From NCBI RefSeq assembly GCF_932274485.2, contig NC_065885.2, positions 5,019,001-5,083,000 of the forward strand: DNA of 64,000 nucleotides, in the 5' to 3' direction. A program made the translations under genes and the position numbers. Positions 62,501 through 64,000 of the stretch are shown here, one piece after another. Source of the DNA: Patella vulgata. Taxonomy: Eukaryota; Mollusca; Gastropoda; Patellidae. Position 1 is the stretch's first letter, and the number at the start of each line of letters is the position of its first letter. Under the pieces are notes generated by a model. It was not told the DNA's origin. It did not search any database and saw only the letters and a list, made by a program, of their open reading frames with translations.

Positions 62501-63572
62501 ATAGGTACGCTATATCTCTGTAACTAATTAAGATATCTTCATCAAATTTGCAGGGTATATAAACTAATATCTACCACAGAATCAGACAGAAAGCAGTTTG
62601 AATAATATTTCCAAAGTTATCAAAATATTTCTCCCAAAGACAAAAATATTGTAGTGAGGCAAATGTTTTAAACATCATTTTCCTAGAAACTATAAAAATT
62701 ATAGAGAAAACCTCTCAGTCTGGTTTTAGGGTTATCATTAAAGAATAAGCAGTCCGAAAATGAGATATTTATCTTTATTATTATCAGAGATTTGGTGTAC
62801 CTACGTTTTTCATACTTTTTCCCAAAAATGTGTTACCCTAGCAACAACTTTTTTTTTCTTTTTTTTTTATGTTAGTTTTCCCTTGTTTATTACATTTCCT
62901 AACTACTTGTGCCATTTTCAATTCAATAGCTTTAGAATTTCAGAAAACATTGTTCGGGTAGCCTCACCCCTTAACGCTCTTTTTTATTTCTTTTTTTTCC
63001 AGCAATGGGCATCCACTATTTTAGTAGTCTCCCACGACCAGATGTTTTTAAATTCAGTATCTACAGACATCGTTCATTTACAGTCATCGAAATTAGACAC
63101 ATATCGTGGTGATTTTGAAGCCTTTAAGAGAACTCGAGAAGAAAGATTAAAGAACCAGATGAAGGAATACGAAGCTCAGAAAGATTATAGAGAACATTTA
63201 CAGGTACGGTGATCGCAAGATATCTTGGTTCTGATTGGCTTAAATTCATCATCTTTTAGACGATAACACCCTCTCCTACTTTGTTTGGTGTGAATCGTAT
63301 CTGCATACAGATTTATAACGTAGTTCTGCCCTTGGACACTGTAACCCGGGTATCATTTAATCTTGTGTATCTAGTAGCACTGGCCGATTGGTTAGCATGC
63401 ACGCGCTCTATTATACGGTATGTCATTGAGTCAACTGCCGTGGCCAAGATTTGTATTTTGTATAATGTTTTTTTTTTGTTTATATGTATTTTTAGGTGTT
63501 TATAGATAGATTTAGATATAATGCTAACCGAGCTGCCCAAGTACAAAGCAAGTTAAAGATATTAGAAAAACT
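49358..63572 (+). CDS. ABCF3: ABCF3, ABC-F family ATPase (first 13 coding exons, continues beyond window)
   Basis: Exons: 49358-49430, 51028-51181, 52901-53039, 54241-54341, 57731-57850, 58635-58739, 59127-59288, 59847-59993 (or from 59844), 60940-60996, 61420-61442, 61917-61972, 63003-63203, 63496-63572. All agree in phase and give the first 471 residues of a protein of about 710. The start ATG follows AAGAAAA and begins [19 protein letters not shown], like known ABCF3. First ATPase domain: Walker [13 protein letters not shown] (exon 6), signature [16 protein letters not shown] (exon 9), Walker B PDLLLLDEPTNMLD split over a 23-nt microexon (exon 10) and exon 11, H-loop [10 protein letters not shown] (exon 12), then the linker into domain 2. 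No membrane segments. ABC-F proteins act in the cytosol on ribosomes or in stress and antiviral signalling; the exact ABCF3 role is unsettled. Exon 8 has a TAGCAG tandem acceptor that could add one residue. Confidence 0.96.
49963..50510. repeat. Inverted minisatellite arms around a SINE-A
   Basis: AGACAACTCATCCCAATATA units at 49963 and 50268-50350 face GGGATGAGTTGTCTT units at 50380-50505, forming a large palindrome of short repeats. A SINE-A (49984-50264) sits in the left arm. Confidence 0.85.
49984..50264 (-). mobile_element. SINE-A, full length
   Basis: Flanked on both sides by CAACTCATCCCAATATAAGA-like sequence, so it lies within the array. Confidence 0.85.
50745..51007 (+). mobile_element. 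SINE-B, young, 5' truncated
   Basis: Almost identical to the inner copy at 42419-42785. ATTGATTTTT on both sides is the likely target duplication. It ends 20 bases before ABCF3 exon 2. Confidence 0.85.
51532..52465. mobile_element. Non-autonomous hAT element
   Basis: Begins CAGGGCTGCCAACAACCAG and ends TTACCGACAGCCCTG (imperfect inverted ends). Flanked by the 8-bp direct repeat TGTATGAC (51524-51531, 52466-52473), the hAT signature. Repeated GCTAATCAA words lie near both ends. 934 bp; no transposase seen. Confidence 0.9.
52489..52768 (+). mobile_element. SINE-A, full length
   Basis: Head GGTTGGATGACTGAATGGTTAG region, (CT)n tail. Confidence 0.85.
53275..53575 (+). mobile_element. SINE-A, head lost
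   Basis: Core diverged; long (CT)n tail. Confidence 0.75.
53849..54180. mobile_element. MITE-3
   Basis: Same inverted ends as 45863. Flanks TTAACCCCTTT and TTATCCCTTC may be the target duplication. Confidence 0.85.
54603..55042. mobile_element. SINE-B tail piece followed by MITE-1
   Basis: 54603-54692 is SINE-B 3' part (minus). 54693-55042 is MITE-1 lacking its first bases but with TGACGTCA present. Confidence 0.8.
55307..57426 (-). pseudogene. Crypton-type tyrosine recombinase gene, decayed, in ABCF3 intron 4
   Basis: Runs antisense to ABCF3. From [14 protein letters not shown] (57426) comes an acidic N-terminal part with two internal duplications. Then a DUF3504/Crypton-like core binding region ([29 protein letters not shown]), and in the last exon (55307-55797) the catalytic part [34 protein letters not shown] with H, GHR and the likely nucleophile Tyr. 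HSGKK has Lys where Arg is usual. A donor GGAG/GTGAGT at 56394 pairs in phase with the acceptor at 55797, so the gene has a spliceosomal intron (55798-56393, now holding SINE-C). One in-frame stop near 57041 and one frameshift in a T run near 56590 show decay. No reverse transcriptase or capsid gene nearby, so this is a DNA transposon, not a DIRS element. Confidence 0.8.
55822..56190 (-). mobile_element. SINE-C, B-like body with a Leu/Ser-type tRNA head
   Basis: On minus the head reads GTGTGGCCGAGTGGTTAGGA, box B GGGTTCGCATCC. The body and (ATTTC)n tail are related to SINE-B. Lies in the recombinase gene intron. Confidence 0.8.
57565..57690. repeat. Long perfect-centre palindrome upstream of the recombinase gene
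   Basis: Centre GGGGGCTACGCCCCC; arms include TTAAATTATTG and TAGCACR with complements, to TACAAGTAT at both edges. About 118 bp. May be the recombinase element's end or a separate MITE. Confidence 0.75.
57851..58535 (+). repeat. Donor-edge array after ABCF3 exon 5
   Basis: About 20 degenerate units of ~27 bp of the form TTTTTGGAGAAAGGTGCACT. They copy the exon end GCTTTTGGAGAAAG with its GT. Most units have GTGCAC or GTACAC, poor donors; the true one is GTAAAC. Confidence 0.8.
58806..59034 (+). mobile_element. SINE-A, head lost
   Basis: From box B to (CT)n tail. Confidence 0.8.
59322..59728 (+). mobile_element. SINE-B, full length
   Basis: Head GTTGGCTAAGTGGGTAAGAC, internal short duplication near 59460, ATTTC tail. 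Confidence 0.85.
60025..60225. mobile_element. MITE-2 copy
   Basis: GAGAAATATCTTTGATCCAG core shared with 7889 and 14335; ends GGCCC and complement. Confidence 0.75.
60250..60355 (+). mobile_element. SINE-B remnant
   Basis: Head AGTGACTCAGTGAGTC and box B GGGTTCGATCCTAG joined to the 3' part; middle deleted. Confidence 0.6.
60345..60530. repeat. ~58-bp tandem repeat, 3 copies
   Basis: ACAGTATTGATTGTGTTTCA plus GTGTTTTTAATTATAAAAAC units. Each has a TTTCAG acceptor-like word but no exon copy. Confidence 0.85.
60547..60939 (+). repeat. Acceptor-edge duplications before ABCF3 exon 9 (signature motif)
   Basis: AAGAGTTTGCTGGTGG (about 60839) and AGAGTTTACTGGAGTT (about 60894) precede the real AGAGTTTTCTGGTGGGTGG at 60940. 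A fainter copy is at 60547. Intervening ATTATACAT/TATCTGTTATTTTATT spacers also repeat. Confidence 0.75.
60590..60840. mobile_element. Old interspersed repeat, LINE-like 3' region
   Basis: (TGTC)n followed by AGTGATGAAACTTAGTGTAT, words also near 14025. Splits the exon-9 array. Not assigned. Confidence 0.35.
61075..61250 (+). mobile_element. Very old SINE-B-like piece
   Basis: Scattered body matches (ACGAAAAAC, GGAATTGAAGAAGAGTAGA, CTGTCCGGGCAA). Confidence 0.4.
61490..61870 (+). mobile_element. SINE-A split by a MITE-1 piece
   Basis: Head GGATGGCTGAATGGTTAGC at 61496; MITE-1 fragment 61594-61738; SINE parts resume to 61870. Confidence 0.7.
62355..62953. mobile_element. Inverted-repeat element with ~150-bp arms
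   Basis: Left arm CTATTGAATTGAAAATAGTA, CAAGGGAAAACTAGCAT and GTAACACATTTTTTGGGAAA are mirrored at 62790-62945. About 260 bp unique centre; no ORF. Foldback or MITE type, just upstream of ABCF3 exon 12. Confidence 0.85.
63340..63450 (+). mobile_element. MITE-3 end piece joined to a SINE-A head piece
   Basis: ACCCGGGTATCATTTAATCT (one MITE-3 end only), then CCGATTGGTTAGCATGC of SINE-A. Confidence 0.6.
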
Positions 63573-63769
63573 GTAAGTAACTAAATCACTGGCTTGTATT
63601 TGGTTAAATTTAGATACACAATTTGAAATAAAACGTCCCCTGAGATTGTAAATCAGGTTAAATTCTGTTTTCGTAGTCTAGATCACCAAGACATTATATA
63701 TAGTCTACATCACCAAGACCTTAAACAAACTCAGCCTTTGTGGTTAAAAACTGACCTAGATTTATTTAT

Positions 63770-64000
63770 TATTGGGGGTTGGGATGGCCTAGTGGTCTAG
63801 AGTGTCACGCTTTGACCTCTAGCTGGCCGGTCACCTCTGGCTTGCGGTTGTGGTTTCGATCCCTGGTGTGAGCGTATGTGGCTTGGAGATAGGGGCGCCT
63901 TCTCAACCTCGTGGGTTTACTCTGGGTACTCCGGTTTCCTCCCACAGGAAAGTCCCCTGCGAGTGCGCTAAGTTATTAAAAATGAAAAATAAGACTTGTC
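63770..64000 (+). mobile_element. SINE-D, runs off the window
   Basis: Head GGGATGGCCTAGTGGTCTAG, box B GGTTTCGATCCCTGG; core motif GGTTTCCTCCCAC shared with SINE-A. Confidence 0.75.

Overview
The window is animal nuclear DNA: AT-rich, with many short GT-AG introns and dense interspersed SINEs and MITEs. The repeat style suits a lophotrochozoan, probably a mollusc; I cannot name a species. Three host genes are recognised by protein similarity recalled from known families.

(1) 65-7134, plus strand: the 3' seven exons of TTLL10, a tubulin polyglycylase-type ligase. (2) 13579-46662, minus strand: a complete 34-exon PIK3R4/VPS15 gene. Its exons join in phase into 1353 residues (human is about 1358): myristoylation-type N terminus, pseudokinase-like domain, HEAT repeats, Ser-rich linker and C-terminal WD40 propeller. 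(3) 49358-63572, plus strand, running off the right edge: the first 13 coding exons of ABCF3. VPS15 and ABCF3 are head to head about 2.7 kb apart. TTLL10 and VPS15 are tail to tail about 6 kb apart. No shared pathway is evident.

Introns and spacers are mosaics of tRNA-derived SINEs (called SINE-A to SINE-D here; all but SINE-D are abundant or clearly related), palindromic MITEs, a non-autonomous hAT element with its 8-bp target duplication, a 3' LINE fragment, and a decayed Crypton-type tyrosine-recombinase gene lying antisense in an ABCF3 intron. SINE-A, SINE-B and SINE-C share the same 3'-terminal motif despite different heads and tails.

The most striking signal is that many tandem arrays are copies of exon edges. 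In all three genes, exon ends together with the adjoining donor or acceptor site have been tandemly amplified into the intron. The best case is VPS15 exon 19, where a 42-bp array offers six in-frame donor sites spaced 14 codons apart. Others hit the VPS15 kinase catalytic loop exon, the ABCF3 signature-motif exon, the last WD40 exon of VPS15 and a 3 x 89-bp copy in TTLL10. I saw no true tRNA, rRNA, CRISPR or viral element.
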